DNA from: Synergistales bacterium | GTDB lineage: Bacteria > Synergistota > Synergistia > Synergistales > Thermovirgaceae | Assembly (NCBI GenBank): GCA_018434645.1 | Contig: JAHDOX010000059.1 | Location: forward strand, 1-25,762 | Length of the DNA: 25,762 nt | Reading direction: 5' to 3' | In this document: one piece after another, positions 6,817 through 14,879 of the stretch | Position numbering within the stretch: the stretch's first letter is position 1 | Layout: the number at the start of each line of letters is the position of its first letter | Translations under genes and position numbers: made by a program | The notes under the pieces: generated by a model | Seen by the model: only the letters and a program-made list of their open reading frames with translations | Told to the model about the DNA's origin: nothing | Databases searched by the model: none

Positions 6817-8667
6817 ATGCATCCGGTTGAAAAAATAAGGAACATCGCCGTCATAGCCCATATAGACCATGGAAAGACCACGCTGATCGACGCTGTATTC
6901 AAGGCGGCCAAGGTATTCAGGGACAATGCCCGGGTAGCCGAACGCATCATGGACAGCGGCGCAATCGAAAGAGAACGGGGCATCACTATCCGGTCCAAAC
7001 ATTGCACAATCGAGTGGAAAGGGTACCTGATCAACCTCATCGATACGCCTGGCCACGCAGATTTTTCCGGCGAAGTGGAACGGGTTTTGTCAACCGTTGA
7101 CTCCGTGCTCCTCCTGGTTGACGCTAACGAAGGCCCCATGCCGCAGACCCGTTACGTCCTGCAGCACGCCCTGAGGATCGGGCTGAAGCCCCTTGTCTTC
7201 ATCAACAAGGCCGACAGACCGGGCTCAAATCCCGTAAACGCCCTCAACAGAACCTTCGACCTCTTCATCGAGCTCGGTGCTTCCGACGAACAGGCGGATT
7301 TCCCCGTTGTCTACGGGTCCGGTCTCGAAGGCTGGGCTGTAGAAGATCTCGATGGGGATGAACGAATCGGCATGGACGCTCTGCTCGATGCCATCGTAGA
7401 TCACGTCAACCCGCCTAAAGCTCATATGAAAGGAACCTTTATAATGCAGGTATCCACCCTGGGGTGGAACGAATATATCGGCAGGATCGGCTGCGGGAAA
7501 GTACTGCAGGGCAGCCTCAAAAAGGGGGATGCTTTTGTACGGACCACATCCAGATGGATCGATTCCGGAAAACAGGATGGGGCCTGGGAAATAACCGGGT
7601 CTTTTGTTGAAAAGTCCGCTCAGCTTTGGGTTACCAGGGGACTGGACCGTGTCGAGGTCGGAAGGGTTACAGCAGGCGATATCGTATGGATTTCAGGACC
7701 AGGGGAAATCAACATCGGTGACACTTTCTCCGCCAATCTGGAAGAACCGGTGACACTTCCGCCCCTTTCAATTGAGGAACCCACGGTTTCCATGTTTTTT
7801 TTGGTAAACAACGGCCCCTTCGCGGGCCAGGAAGGACAGGCCATTACCCTGAGGCAGTTGAAAAGCCGGCTTGAACGGGAGCTCGAATCAAATGTGGCCC
7901 TTCACATGGAAGATCTCGGGCGCCCGGATGGCGTCAAGGTCTCCGGGCGCGGCGAGCTGCATCTTGCCATTCTCATAGAGGAAATGCGGAGGGAGGGTCT
8001 GGAATTCTGTGTATCCAAGCCCGAAGTCATCACGGAAACCCTTGACGGTAAAATATACGAACCCATGGAAGCACTGACAATAGATATTCCTGAGGAATTT
8101 CAGGGCGTCGTGTTCGAGAAACTTTCCCGCAGAAAAGGGCGCATGACAGGGTTGCAGAACCTGCGGACCGGGATCGTCAGACTCGATTTCCAGATCCCGA
8201 CCAGGGGTCTCATCGGATACAGAAATGAGTTTCTGACCGATACAAAAGGCCTGGGCATAATGTCCTCCCTGTTCAACGGGTATGGCCCATGGACAGGAGA
8301 AATACGTTTTCGGGAAAGGGGTTCCATGGTCAGCATGGAAACCGGTGTCGCAACGGCCTATCAGCTCGAGAACCTCCAACAGCGGGGTGTTCTTTTCATC
8401 AGCCCCATGGACAGGATTTACGAGGGTATGGTTATAGGTGAACATTCGCGCCCGAAAGACATGAGCTGCAACCCGGCGAAGAAAAAGCAGATGACCAATC
8501 ACAGGGCATCTACAAAAGAACAAGGGATCAAGCTCGACGTGCCCCGCGAGATGACGCTGGAAAAAGCCCTTGAATGGATCGCCATGGACGAACTCGTGGA
8601 GGTAACCCCCCGTTCCGCGAGGATCAGAAAAGCGGTCCTCGATGGGGCCAAACGGGAAAAACATTGA
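6817..8667 (+). CDS. typA: Ribosome-associated translational GTPase TypA/BipA
   Basis: 616 residues, the normal family length. I start at the ATG at 6817 (GAGAGG five bases upstream) rather than the in-frame TTG at 6772, because the extra residues precede the conserved RNIAVIAHIDHGKTT start (P-loop, residues 9-22). Switch regions follow with ERGITIRSK, DTPGHADFSGEVER and the specificity motif NKADR. Domain II, the EF-G-like domains (GRGELHLAILIEEMRREG) and the BipA-specific C-terminal region (LIGYRNEFLTDTKG, then PKDMSCNPAKKKQMTNHRAS) are all present. TypA binds the ribosome and assists 50S assembly and stress-responsive translation. It is monocistronic between its own promoter and a strong downstream hairpin. 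Confidence 0.97.
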   Translation: MHPVEKIRNIAVIAHIDHGKTTLIDAVFKAAKVFRDNARVAERIMDSGAIERERGITIRSKHCTIEWKGYLINLIDTPGHADFSGEVERVLSTVDSVLLLVDANEGPMPQTRYVLQHALRIGLKPLVFINKADRPGSNPVNALNRTFDLFIELGASDEQADFPVVYGSGLEGWAVEDLDGDERIGMDALLDAIVDHVNPPKAHMKGTFIMQVSTLGWNEYIGRIGCGKVLQGSLKKGDAFVRTTSRWIDSGKQDGAWEITGSFVEKSAQLWVTRGLDRVEVGRVTAGDIVWISGPGEINIGDTFSANLEEPVTLPPLSIEEPTVSMFFLVNNGPFAGQEGQAITLRQLKSRLERELESNVALHMEDLGRPDGVKVSGRGELHLAILIEEMRREGLEFCVSKPEVITETLDGKIYEPMEALTIDIPEEFQGVVFEKLSRRKGRMTGLQNLRTGIVRLDFQIPTRGLIGYRNEFLTDTKGLGIMSSLFNGYGPWTGEIRFRERGSMVSMETGVATAYQLENLQQRGVLFISPMDRIYEGMVIGEHSRPKDMSCNPAKKKQMTNHRASTKEQGIKLDVPREMTLEKALEWIAMDELVEVTPRSARIRKAVLDGAKREKH

Positions 8668-8696
8668 AAACCAGCAAGATATAATCCTTTCCCCGC

Positions 8697-8733
8697 GCCG
8701 GCATCGGCAGCTTTTTGAGCTGCCGATGCCGGC
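8697..8733. terminator. Bidirectional hairpin between typA and the convergent MocA-like gene
   Basis: A perfect 16-base-pair stem (GCCGGCATCGGCAGCT with its complement, five-base loop) lies between two convergent genes. Neither side has a good T-run, so it may end transcription inefficiently or serve mainly as a 3' stabiliser. Its position argues for terminator function on both strands. Confidence 0.7.
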
Positions 8734-8768
8734 AATAAATCGAGGCGCTTGTTTCCCGGCTGAAACTG

Positions 8769-9902
8769 TCAGACTTGAGTAGGGGGATTGAGAACGTCCC
8801 TTACTTTCCTTCCGGTACAATCTTCGAAGGCCACTGCGATACGCCTGGCTTTTGCAAGCCGTCGGGAAGCGGCCTCGAGCGCCGCAGGGTCGCCGGAAAA
8901 CTTCTCCCGCATATCGCGCCTTTTTCTGTCGAGGCCTGTTACATTTGTTCCTGTAACGATCTTGTCGGCCAGGTAAAGCAGCGATCTTCGCGATAGTAAA
9001 GGCTCGTCGTCCGGAAGCTCCATATGGAACCTGACAAGGTCCGCCGTCTCGGGGAAACCCCACTTTTCAAGTATCGCTGCGCCTTTTTCGGCGTGGTTTC
9101 CTTCCGCCCTTGCCATATCGTGAAGCAACGCCGCTGCCCGAAGCGAATCCGGCTCCAGGGGAAAGAGATCTTTCAGGTTGTCCGCAAGTTTTATGGCGAC
9201 TTTCGCCACAGCCACGGAATGTTCCCGCACCCTTGAGGGTGTGCCGCATAGCTCAAAAAACGCAAGGCACTCCTCCATGGAAGGAATTCTGCGGTTTATC
9301 GCCAGGGAGTACAGGTTTTCGTACTCTTCGGGTGTGTCCATCTCGATGGCGACTCCCTGATCGGGTGTTTCAAGAATCACTGAATCCCTCTCATGGCGGG
9401 AAAGGACGGCACGAAGGCCCCCGTCTCCCGACCATTCTAGAATTTCAGGAACGAGTTTCGAGGCTATCAGGGGAGGGTGCCCTTTTTTATTTCGGAAGGA
9501 GGGTACGACGAATGCCGTACCTGGGTGTTCGACAAAAGCCTGTCTAAGCGCCCGGCAGGTCTCTTTTCGAACCAGGGGGATGTCGACGGGCAGCAGAAAA
9601 AAAGCTTCCACTTCTTTCGACAGGGCGGCCACTCCAGTCCTGACGGAAGAAAACATTCCTTCCTCGTATCGTTCGTTGAAAACCGGCCTGCCGCCGCAAT
9701 CGACGGTTTCCCTTTCAACCTGGTCCCGGTGACAACCTGTGACTACCACAAGGTCTTCGACACCACAGAGGCGCATGGTGCAGGAAACCGTTCCTAAAGC
9801 GGATGCGCCTCCTGCCTCGAGCAAGGCCTTGCACCGGCCCATTCGCGACGAAAGCCCTGCTGCGAGTATCACGGCGCCGGTTCGGATAATTCCTTCGCTC
9901 AT
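8769..9902 (-). CDS. MocA-like nucleotidyltransferase fused to an HD-domain phosphohydrolase
   Basis: 377 residues in two domains. Residues 1 to about 200 are a MobA/MocA-type nucleotidyltransferase with VILAAGLSSRMGRCKALL. The LAAG form (rather than LAGG) is typical of CTP-using MocA, and LLPVDIPLV is the metal-binding loop. Residues about 210-360 form an HD domain: an early His (REHSVAVAK), then AALLHDMARAEGNHAEKG and a later YLADKIVTG aspartate. MocA makes molybdopterin cytosine dinucleotide, the cofactor form of Mop-type hydroxylases such as the one encoded nearby. The HD domain's substrate is unknown. It overlaps the upstream histidine phosphatase by four bases (ATGA). I believe this is the architecture some databases call the DVU_1551 family. 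Confidence 0.85.
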   Translation of the reverse strand: MSEGIIRTGAVILAAGLSSRMGRCKALLEAGGASALGTVSCTMRLCGVEDLVVVTGCHRDQVERETVDCGGRPVFNERYEEGMFSSVRTGVAALSKEVEAFFLLPVDIPLVRKETCRALRQAFVEHPGTAFVVPSFRNKKGHPPLIASKLVPEILEWSGDGGLRAVLSRHERDSVILETPDQGVAIEMDTPEEYENLYSLAINRRIPSMEECLAFFELCGTPSRVREHSVAVAKVAIKLADNLKDLFPLEPDSLRAAALLHDMARAEGNHAEKGAAILEKWGFPETADLVRFHMELPDDEPLLSRRSLLYLADKIVTGTNVTGLDRKRRDMREKFSGDPAALEAASRRLAKARRIAVAFEDCTGRKVRDVLNPPTQV

Positions 9903-10600
9903 TCCAGTTCCTCCAGGCAGGTCATCAGCTCATCGAAACCCTTTATGAAAATTAGATTACCAGTTCTGCAAAACACCCGGATTTGGCCGTAACCGGGATC
10001 GTATCTGAAAGTTAGCGGAAAAGGAACATCAAACAAGGCGTGAATCAACACCCTGAGCACTCCCGCATGGGATACGACGAGCCATTTCCCTCCTTTTTTC
10101 AGCAAAGACACCAGGAAAGGAACGGCCCGGGCTTCTAGTTCAGCGAAGCTTTCGCCGCCGGGGTGTCTGAAGTTAAAAAGGTCTTCTTCTCTTTCGCGTA
10201 ACTGTTCGGGGTACGCCATGGCTATTTCCGTCTTCTTGCGTCCGTCCCATTCCCCGAGATCAAGTTCCGTCAACTCACTTTTTTTTGAAGGAGAAAGGTT
10301 GGTGCCCCGGCAAATGATCTCAGCCGTTTCCCTTGTTCTTCTAAGGGGGCTGCAGAAACAGCCCAGCCAGGAAAAGCCTTTGCCCCAGTCCGCAATAAAT
10401 TGAGCCTGGAGTTTACCTTTGTCTGAAAGGCCCCAGTCCGTTTTCCCCAGGTAAAATTTACCGGGCTCGGGAAAGGTCGGTTCCCCGTGTCGCACGAAGA
10501 CCAGGGAATGTTCTTCCGGCCGGGGGAAAGTTTTCGCATCGAAAGGGTCTGATTCCCGGAAAAGCTCTTTTTCAGTCTTTCGTTTAAATGTTTTAGTCAC
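9899..10600 (-). CDS. Histidine phosphatase superfamily protein (phosphoglycerate mutase-like)
   Basis: About 233 residues beginning with GTG. The catalytic LVFVRHGEP motif lies near residue 34, the CSPLRRTRETAEII arginine motif follows, then the ELDLGEWDGRK acidic loop and the second catalytic histidine in VVSHAGVLRVL. This pattern is shared by alpha-ribazole phosphatase (CobC) and other broad phosphatases, and sequence alone does not settle the substrate. It overlaps and presumably co-translates with the MocA-HD gene, so a role in trimming a nucleotide or pterin phosphate for molybdenum cofactor maturation is a reasonable inference, not a demonstrated one. The roughly 30-residue charged N-terminal extension is unusual. 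Confidence 0.85.
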   Translation of the reverse strand: MTKTFKRKTEKELFRESDPFDAKTFPRPEEHSLVFVRHGEPTFPEPGKFYLGKTDWGLSDKGKLQAQFIADWGKGFSWLGCFCSPLRRTRETAEIICRGTNLSPSKKSELTELDLGEWDGRKKTEIAMAYPEQLREREEDLFNFRHPGGESFAELEARAVPFLVSLLKKGGKWLVVSHAGVLRVLIHALFDVPFPLTFRYDPGYGQIRVFCRTGNLIFIKGFDELMTCLEELE

Positions 10601-10779
10601 TTTTTACCTCTGTCGCACGGGCCCCGGACACGCGCTTGCGCGTCGCGTTTTTCTTGTTTTCAAGCAGTGTAACCCCAACCCGCACAGGGGCGCAACCGCA
10701 AACCCGTTTAGGGTCATCGGTTTGCAAGGGCTTTTTTCGTGAACAATATCGAGCAAAAATAACGTTTATCAATCATAAA
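10601..10779. other. Divergent intergenic segment upstream of the hydroxylase
   Basis: No gene seen. It holds two hairpins: ACGCG/CGCGT near 10630 with a T-rich tract after it on the plus strand, and GCAAACC/GGTTTGC near 10700-10725 followed at a short distance by TTTTTT. They may insulate the divergent units, but no plus-strand gene lies upstream to terminate. Confidence 0.35.
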
Positions 10780-10808
10780 TTGAAGATGCACCCAGGCAGC
10801 AATATAGT
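10780..10808 (+). promoter_or_regulatory. Promoter of the riboswitch-hydroxylase transcript
   Basis: TTGAAG (10780-10785), a 17-base spacer and TATAGT (10803-10808). A start near 10815 would put the Moco aptamer about 35 bases into the transcript. Confidence 0.6.
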
Positions 10809-10847
10809 TAAAACAGTTCGCCTTATCCTTCCACATATCGAATCGAA

Positions 10848-10945
10848 TGGAACTCCGAGCCCGGTGACCTAAAGCGCCTGCCATGGTCCAGGGCCGATGG
10901 GCGCCTCGGAAACGAGCACGCCTCCCGTGATCGGAAAGGAGGTAT
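10848..10945 (+). promoter_or_regulatory. Moco RNA motif (molybdenum/tungsten cofactor riboswitch)
   Basis: Conserved blocks in order: CTCCGAGCC, GGTGACCTAAAG, GGTCCAGGG, GGCGCCTCGGAAACGAG, CGCCTCCC and GGAAAGGAGG. The CGCCTCC/GGAAAGGAGG pairing and the CGGAAACG loop match the Moco riboswitch consensus as I know it. The same blocks recur in the second copy at 18411-18512. The hydroxylase start codon lies about 90 bases downstream. That gap has an imperfect stem (CGAAAGCGA against TCGC-TTTCG) but no T-run, so control is probably translational or by an unrecognised mechanism. It controls a Moco enzyme directly. Confidence 0.85.
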
Positions 10946-11034
10946 CCTGTTTTATCTGATCCCGAAAGCGATCCACGTCGCCGTTTCGTTCAATCGTTGG
11001 CGTAGTCATATCCCATGATTTGGAGGGGGAAACA

Positions 11035-13854
11035 ATGAAAGAAAAGTACCAGGTCAAGTCCGTTGTCATCAACGGCATTCCTCATCGAGTCGTCGCATGT
11101 CCCGAAGAGAAGCTGGTAAATGTCATCCGCAAACAGCTTCACCTTACCGGGACAAAGCTTGGTTGCGGCATGGGGCAGTGTGGAGCATGCAACGTGATCC
11201 TCGACGGGAAAGTGACAAGATCCTGTGTGACTCCCTGGAAAAAGGTGTCCGAGAACGCAGAGATATTAACAATCGAAGGCATCGGGACGCCCGACAAGCT
11301 TCATGCAGTCCAGTGGGCCTTCATAGCTAACGGAGCCATACAGTGCGGTTTTTGTACACCCGGCTTCATAGTGGCTGCGAAAGGGCTCCTCGATAAAAAC
11401 GTCAATCCCGCCCGCGAGGAAGTCCGAGACTGGTTCCAGAAACACTGGACAGCCTGTCGTTGCACCGGCTACAAGCAGATTACCGACGCTGTCATGGATG
11501 CCGCAGCTGTTTTGCGTGGAGAAAAAGAGATGACCGATTTCGCCAAGTCTTTGAAGCCCGGCGAATCCCTGTGGGGGACACGTTACCCGAGACCAAGCGC
11601 TGTTTTCAAGGCCACCGGGACCTTCGATTTTGGCGACGACGTGGGCCTCAAGCTTCCCGAGGGGACTCTTAGGGCTGTGCCGGTCTGCCCCGAAGTCAAT
11701 CATGCCCGTGTGCTTTCCATCGACTTTAAGGAAGCAGAGAAGATGCCAGGCGTCTTCAAGATAGTGACCGCCAAGGATATAAAAGCCAATAGAGGGACCA
11801 ATCGCATTCGCGGCCAGGTCGGCTCCGGCACGGCCAGTACGGACGGCTGGGAAAGAAGGATCCTCGTGGAAGAAGGTGACAAGATCCGCCAGTGGGGGGA
11901 AGCTGTTGCCATAGTGTGCGCGGACACGGAAGAACAGGCCAGAGCTGCAGCGGCCGCCGTCAAGGTGGAACTCGAGGAACTTCCGGCGGTCATGGATGCA
12001 GCGGCCGCCATGGCGCCCGGTGCCGTTAAAGTCTACGAGGAGATCCCTGATATCGACGGTATTCCCAACTGTTTCAACAAACGGCCCATAATAAAGGGCG
12101 AGGACCCCGCTCCGCTTCTGGAAAAAGCCCCCTACGTGGTGGAAGCAAAATTCTGGAGTTCTCGCCAGCCGCATATGACCATTGAGACGGATTGCGGTTT
12201 CGGCTACTGGGACGAAGAGGGGCGGCTCACTCTTCAGACTAAAAGTATATGCATCTACAGGCATGCCATGATGATAGCCAGGGGCCTCGGCGTTCCCCCG
12301 TCGAAGATTCGCGTGATACAGAACAACATGGGGGCCACATTCGGCTACAAGGTGGCACCCACCAACGAGCCCCTTCTCGGAGCCTGCGTTATAGCCACCG
12401 GTCGCCCCGTCTACATGCGGCTCGACATGAAAGAGCATCTCGTCCGCACACCAAAACGCTCTCCTTTCCTCATGAAGCTCAGGATAGGAGCCGACGAAAA
12501 GGGAAAGCTGGTTGGGCTCGAGCACTACTGGTACGTAGACCACGGACCTTATTCGGAATCAAGCCAGGACCTTACGAACAAAGGCGGCCAGTTCATCTGC
12601 GCGCCATACAAGGTCGACAACATCAGAGGTGCCGGATACACTCTGTTTACGAACCAGAAATGGTGTGGGGCTTTCAGGGCTTACGGCGGTCCACAGACCT
12701 ATTTTGCGGGGGAACAGATCATTGACATGCTGGCGGAAAAAATAGGGATGGATCCCCTCGATTTCCGGGAACTAAACGTCATCAGGTCGGGCGATACCTT
12801 CCCCAGCGGTCAGAAACCCGAAATCTATCCTCTCCATACGATGATCACCCGTATAAGGCCGCTCTACGAAGAAGCCAAAAAGAGGGCTGAGGCGAATTCG
12901 ACGGACAAGATCAAGCGAGGGGTTGGAATTTCGATAGGCATTTACAACTCCAACGACGACGGTCCCGACGAAGCGGCCAGCAATATCGAGCTTACTAAAG
13001 ACGGTGTGATCATCTACAACACATGGGAAGATCATGGCCAGGGTGCAGACATGGGGTGCCTGGGAACGGCACACGAAGCCCTGAAACCACTCGGGCTGCG
13101 GCCAGAACAGATAAAGCTCGTTTGCAATGACATGGCGAAAGCACCCAACAGCGGAGCCGCGGCCGCGAGCCGCTGCCAGGTAATGGTGGGTAACGCCATC
13201 GTAGACAGCTGTCGCAAGCTTCTTGACGCAATGCGCAAACCCGATGGGACATATCGCACCTACGACGAAATGGTGGCCGAGGGGATCCCTACCTTCCATG
13301 AAGGCTACTGGCAGGCGACGGTACGCGATGTCGACGGAAACGCAATCACCTGCACGGGTATGGACGATGCCACAGGTCAGGGATACCCCTTTGCAAACCA
13401 CATGTACGGCTTGTTCATGGCTGAGATCGCCGTGGACATGGAGACCGGCAAAGTCAAGGTGGAGAAATTTACCCTGGTCAGCGACGTCGGTAAAATCAAC
13501 AACTTCGACGTCGTCGAAGGCCAGCACTACGGCGGCATCGCACAGGGCATCGGTTTCGCGCTGACGGAGGATTTCGGAGATCCCCAAAAATATACTAGCC
13601 TCGTTACCTGCGGGTTCCCCTATATCAAGGACATTCCTGATGATATTGAGCTTTACCATATGGAGACACCGAGGGAATTTGGGCCCTTTGGAGCTTCGGG
13701 GACAGGCGAGATGCCTATGTCTGCGCCACATGCAGCAATACTCAACGGGATCGCTAAAGCCTGCGGGGTGAGAATCTTCCAGATCCCCGCATTGCCGGAA
13801 AAGATTCTTGCGGGCATAAAGGGAAACACCTGCTCTGGAAGCGGAGGGCATTAG
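11035..13854 (+). CDS. Mop-type molybdenum hydroxylase (aldehyde oxidoreductase/xanthine dehydrogenase family, FAD-less)
   Basis: 939 residues from the ATG at 11035 (GGAGGGGG upstream). Residues 1-80 are a plant-type [2Fe-2S] domain (Cys44, 49, 52, 64) and 85-165 the second [2Fe-2S] domain (Cys104, 107, 141, 143, in CGFC and CRC). From about 185 on is the two-part molybdopterin-binding domain, including FRAYGGPQTYFAGE and the C-terminal FGASGTGEMPMSAPHAAI with the presumed catalytic base Glu892. There is no FAD domain, as in Desulfovibrio Mop (about 907 residues), so electrons must go to a separate carrier. The substrate is uncertain: aldehyde, purine or another heterocycle. Its transcript carries a Moco riboswitch. 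The cupin gene follows after 43 bases. Confidence 0.93.
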   Translation: MKEKYQVKSVVINGIPHRVVACPEEKLVNVIRKQLHLTGTKLGCGMGQCGACNVILDGKVTRSCVTPWKKVSENAEILTIEGIGTPDKLHAVQWAFIANGAIQCGFCTPGFIVAAKGLLDKNVNPAREEVRDWFQKHWTACRCTGYKQITDAVMDAAAVLRGEKEMTDFAKSLKPGESLWGTRYPRPSAVFKATGTFDFGDDVGLKLPEGTLRAVPVCPEVNHARVLSIDFKEAEKMPGVFKIVTAKDIKANRGTNRIRGQVGSGTASTDGWERRILVEEGDKIRQWGEAVAIVCADTEEQARAAAAAVKVELEELPAVMDAAAAMAPGAVKVYEEIPDIDGIPNCFNKRPIIKGEDPAPLLEKAPYVVEAKFWSSRQPHMTIETDCGFGYWDEEGRLTLQTKSICIYRHAMMIARGLGVPPSKIRVIQNNMGATFGYKVAPTNEPLLGACVIATGRPVYMRLDMKEHLVRTPKRSPFLMKLRIGADEKGKLVGLEHYWYVDHGPYSESSQDLTNKGGQFICAPYKVDNIRGAGYTLFTNQKWCGAFRAYGGPQTYFAGEQIIDMLAEKIGMDPLDFRELNVIRSGDTFPSGQKPEIYPLHTMITRIRPLYEEAKKRAEANSTDKIKRGVGISIGIYNSNDDGPDEAASNIELTKDGVIIYNTWEDHGQGADMGCLGTAHEALKPLGLRPEQIKLVCNDMAKAPNSGAAAASRCQVMVGNAIVDSCRKLLDAMRKPDGTYRTYDEMVAEGIPTFHEGYWQATVRDVDGNAITCTGMDDATGQGYPFANHMYGLFMAEIAVDMETGKVKVEKFTLVSDVGKINNFDVVEGQHYGGIAQGIGFALTEDFGDPQKYTSLVTCGFPYIKDIPDDIELYHMETPREFGPFGASGTGEMPMSAPHAAILNGIAKACGVRIFQIPALPEKILAGIKGNTCSGSGGH

Positions 13855-13897
13855 GAAATGAGCCTAACTCAAAAGGGACTGAAAGGAGGTTGACGTC

Positions 13898-14341
13898 ATG
13901 AGTGAAGAAGCCTATTCGGGGAAGCTGGAAGATCTTGAGCTTTACGACGCCTCGTCTTTAGCGCCGGAGGTGACAAAGAGAATAGTCTACGGGCCAGGCC
14001 GGTTTTGGGACGATTACACGATGAGGCACTTCTCCTTGCCCCCCGGGACGGTGATACCCGAACACGTCCACGACTGGCCGCACTACATGATAAGTCTAAG
14101 TGGAACCGGATACGTGACGATCGACGGCAAACGCTGGGAGATGCCCCCGATGGGGTGGGCCCATGTCCCTGGAGGCCTGGTCCACGGGTACGAAAATCCC
14201 GGGTCCAAGCCTTTAGTCTTTCTTTGCATAGTCCCCACTGAGGGCGACCCGCACATGAAGCTGAAGCGGTTCCGCATGGAACGCGAGAAAAAGAAAAAAG
14301 GCGAGGTGGGCCAGGTAGCCCGGGATAAGATCGAGGACTAG
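13898..14341 (+). CDS. Cupin-domain protein
   Basis: 147 residues, GGAGG eight bases before the ATG. A single cupin barrel: motif 1 PPGTVIPEHVHDWPHYM supplies His-x-His and a further His in place of the usual Glu, and motif 2 GWAHVPGGLVHGYEN supplies the last His. This is consistent with a metal-binding small cupin. The Lys-rich tail (REKKKKGEVG) is unstructured-looking. It lies directly after the hydroxylase and is probably co-transcribed, so it may process the hydroxylase product or act as a ligand sensor. No catalytic assignment can be made. Confidence 0.85.
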   Translation: MSEEAYSGKLEDLELYDASSLAPEVTKRIVYGPGRFWDDYTMRHFSLPPGTVIPEHVHDWPHYMISLSGTGYVTIDGKRWEMPPMGWAHVPGGLVHGYENPGSKPLVFLCIVPTEGDPHMKLKRFRMEREKKKKGEVGQVARDKIED

Positions 14342-14357
14342 AAGCGCATTTTGGTGC

Positions 14358-14393
14358 GAAGCCGCCCAGGCAGGTGACACAATGGGCGGCTTC
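14358..14393 (+). terminator. Hairpin after the cupin gene, possible terminator
   Basis: A perfect 10-base-pair stem (GAAGCCGCCC with GGGCGGCTTC, 16-base loop) lies 17 bases after the cupin stop. There is no T-run, so termination would be weak, and readthrough into the fur-mod genes is possible. Confidence 0.5.
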
Positions 14394-14408
14394 CAGTTGG
14401 AAATTAGA

Positions 14409-14423
14409 TGCAACAATGTTGCA
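14409..14423. promoter_or_regulatory. 15-base palindrome, candidate Fur-family operator
   Basis: TGCAACAATGTTGCA is a perfect 7-1-7 inverted repeat ending 12 bases before the start codon of the Fur-family gene and overlapping its ribosome-site region. Fur-family regulators bind 7-1-7 dyads of this size and commonly repress their own genes. I found no second copy upstream of another gene in the window. Confidence 0.6.
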
Positions 14424-14435
14424 GGAGTGATATAA

Positions 14436-14843
14436 ATGCAGCCAGAGACGATTCTCGAAAGAAAATCCATAAGGTGCACTCCTATGCGGGAGGCTATACT
14501 TGAAATTCTGCTCAAAAAGGGTTGTCCGATGTCCTACAAGGAGGTAGCGGCCTGTCTACCCCGGCAAGGTGACCGGGTTACCATCTACAGGACACTTCTC
14601 TTGCTGTTTGAAAAGGGTATCGTACACAGGGTGATGGATATGAAAGGAACATGGCGTTTTTGCGCTCACAACTCAGTCAATTCGGGCTGCCCGGGTGATC
14701 ACCCGCATTTCGAATGTATGGTCTGCGGCAGTATGCAGTGTCTTACCGATACTTCCTTGCCCTACATCGAAGTTGCGGGAGGAGCTGTAGTCAAGGGCAA
14801 GCATATGGTGGTGTATGGCGTTTGTCCCCGTTGCCTGGAATGA
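14436..14843 (+). CDS. Fur-family metalloregulator
   Basis: 135 residues with AGGAG upstream of the ATG. The N-terminal winged helix contains RCTPMREAILEIL, SYKEVAACLP and the recognition helix DRVTIYRTLLLLFEKGIVHRV. The C-terminal part has HPHFECMVCGSM and GVCPRCLE, two CxxC pairs that form the structural zinc site. The usual HHHxH regulatory cluster is reduced to HPHFE, so the sensed metal (Fe, Zn, Ni, peroxide) cannot be assigned. It lies 37 bases before modABC and after the hydroxylase and cupin genes, so metal-responsive control of the molybdate system is likely. Confidence 0.9.
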   Translation: MQPETILERKSIRCTPMREAILEILLKKGCPMSYKEVAACLPRQGDRVTIYRTLLLLFEKGIVHRVMDMKGTWRFCAHNSVNSGCPGDHPHFECMVCGSMQCLTDTSLPYIEVAGGAVVKGKHMVVYGVCPRCLE

Positions 14844-14879
14844 TTTCTAAAAACACAAAATAATCAGGAGGCTCTTGCA

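Noticed and set aside
10610..10735. Hairpins upstream of the hydroxylase promoter as terminators or a CRISPR-like repeat
   Set aside because: The stems are short, differ from each other and follow no plus-strand gene. No repeat array or spacer pattern was found anywhere in the window.
11266..12543. Large minus-strand ORF of 425 codons opposite the hydroxylase
   Set aside because: It is antisense to a well-conserved gene, has no ribosome site and no recognisable domain. A shadow of codon bias.
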